In this document: positions 13,467 to 13,708 of the stretch, piece after piece
How positions within the stretch are numbered: the first letter of the stretch is position 1
Layout of the letters: every line of letters starts with the position of its first letter
Source: Nitrospira sp.
GTDB taxonomy: Bacteria > Nitrospirota > Thermodesulfovibrionia > Thermodesulfovibrionales > SM23-35
Direction: 5' to 3'
Assembly: GCA_016873595.1 (NCBI GenBank)
Contig: VGWZ01000028.1
Span: 1-13,708, forward strand
DNA length: 13,708 nt
Position numbers and translations under genes: made by a program
The notes under the pieces: generated by a model
The model's input: only the letters and a program-made list of their open reading frames with translations
What the model was told of the DNA's origin: nothing
The model's database searches: none

Positions 13467-13708
13467 TTAACCCTTCAAATCAATCCTGTATAGCTTAGGT
13501 GGCGGAGAAAAATTCAGCTTTTTCAATATATTAGCCTGTTCAGAGGTCAGTTCGGTACGCTGCAGTATTCGTCCATCTTTTGATTGAAATTCTCCAAGAT
13601 GCAGACGCTCCATACCGGATCTAATTTTATCCCACGTTAGACCCGTCTGACGTTCTGCAATACGTGCAAGCAATAGTGCAAGAAAGCATAGAAGGACATG
13701 AGCTTTAA
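13467..13708 (-). mobile_element. IS1634-like transposase, C-terminal end (partial)
   Basis: The frame is open to the right edge of the window, so only the last roughly 80 residues are seen. It reads KAHVLLCFLALLLARIAERQ, then TGLTWDKIRSGMERLHLGEF, and ends LQRTELTSEQANILKKLNF plus a proline run and YRIDLKG. The hydrophobic KAHVLLCFLALLL helix, the GLTWDKIRxxxERLHLGEF segment and the LQRTELTxEQxxILKKL tail match the C-terminus of IS1634/IS4-type DDE transposases as I know them. The catalytic triad lies outside the window. About 90 nt separate its stop from the partner gene and probably include the terminal inverted repeat. The element appears to have inserted into the 5' part of the radical SAM partner gene. 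Confidence 0.72.

Overview
This is bacterial chromosomal DNA of moderate to low GC content. Almost every gene lies on the minus strand, so transcription order runs from high to low coordinates. The multi-gene branched-chain amino-acid transporter, the toxin-antitoxin modules, the palindromic intergenic repeat of the TCATTGCGAGG type and the short degenerate tandem repeats fit an environmental anaerobe such as Nitrospirota or a Desulfobacterota-like lineage. That taxonomic guess is weak.

Layout from left to right: (1) 2-121, the plus-strand tail of a HEAT-repeat protein. (2) 160-3429, a compact livHMGF block (two permeases, two ATPases) without its periplasmic binding protein. (3) 3436-4870, an AbiEi/AbiEii type toxin-antitoxin pair placed directly upstream of livH with only 6 nt between them. 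(4) 4945-5076, a branched palindromic intergenic repeat. (5) 5122-5889, a VapBC module with its promoter and a possible in-frame gene remnant after vapC. (6) 5953-6215, a possible decayed reading frame. (7) 6229-9449, a four-gene envelope cassette: peptidoglycan-binding/lysozyme-fold protein, lipoprotein, 65-aa protein and multi-spanning membrane protein. (8) 9541-10280, a PD-(D/E)XK-type nuclease candidate with a small overlapping upstream ORF. (9) 10283-10402, a 39-codon remnant of a second livH. (10) 10437-13315, a B12-type radical SAM protein with a C-terminal domain resembling a RiPP recognition element, translationally coupled to an unrecognised 307-aa partner. (11) 13467-13708, the C-terminal end of an IS1634-like transposase, whose arrival seems to have cut off the 5' end of the radical SAM partner gene.

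The window reads as an accessory mosaic. A transporter operon has captured a toxin-antitoxin pair as its upstream neighbour, and a diverged second copy of the livH start marks an old rearrangement breakpoint. The strongest candidates for an undescribed system are the radical SAM/partner operon and the four-gene envelope cassette. Function is inferred in both cases, and only family-level motifs are visible.
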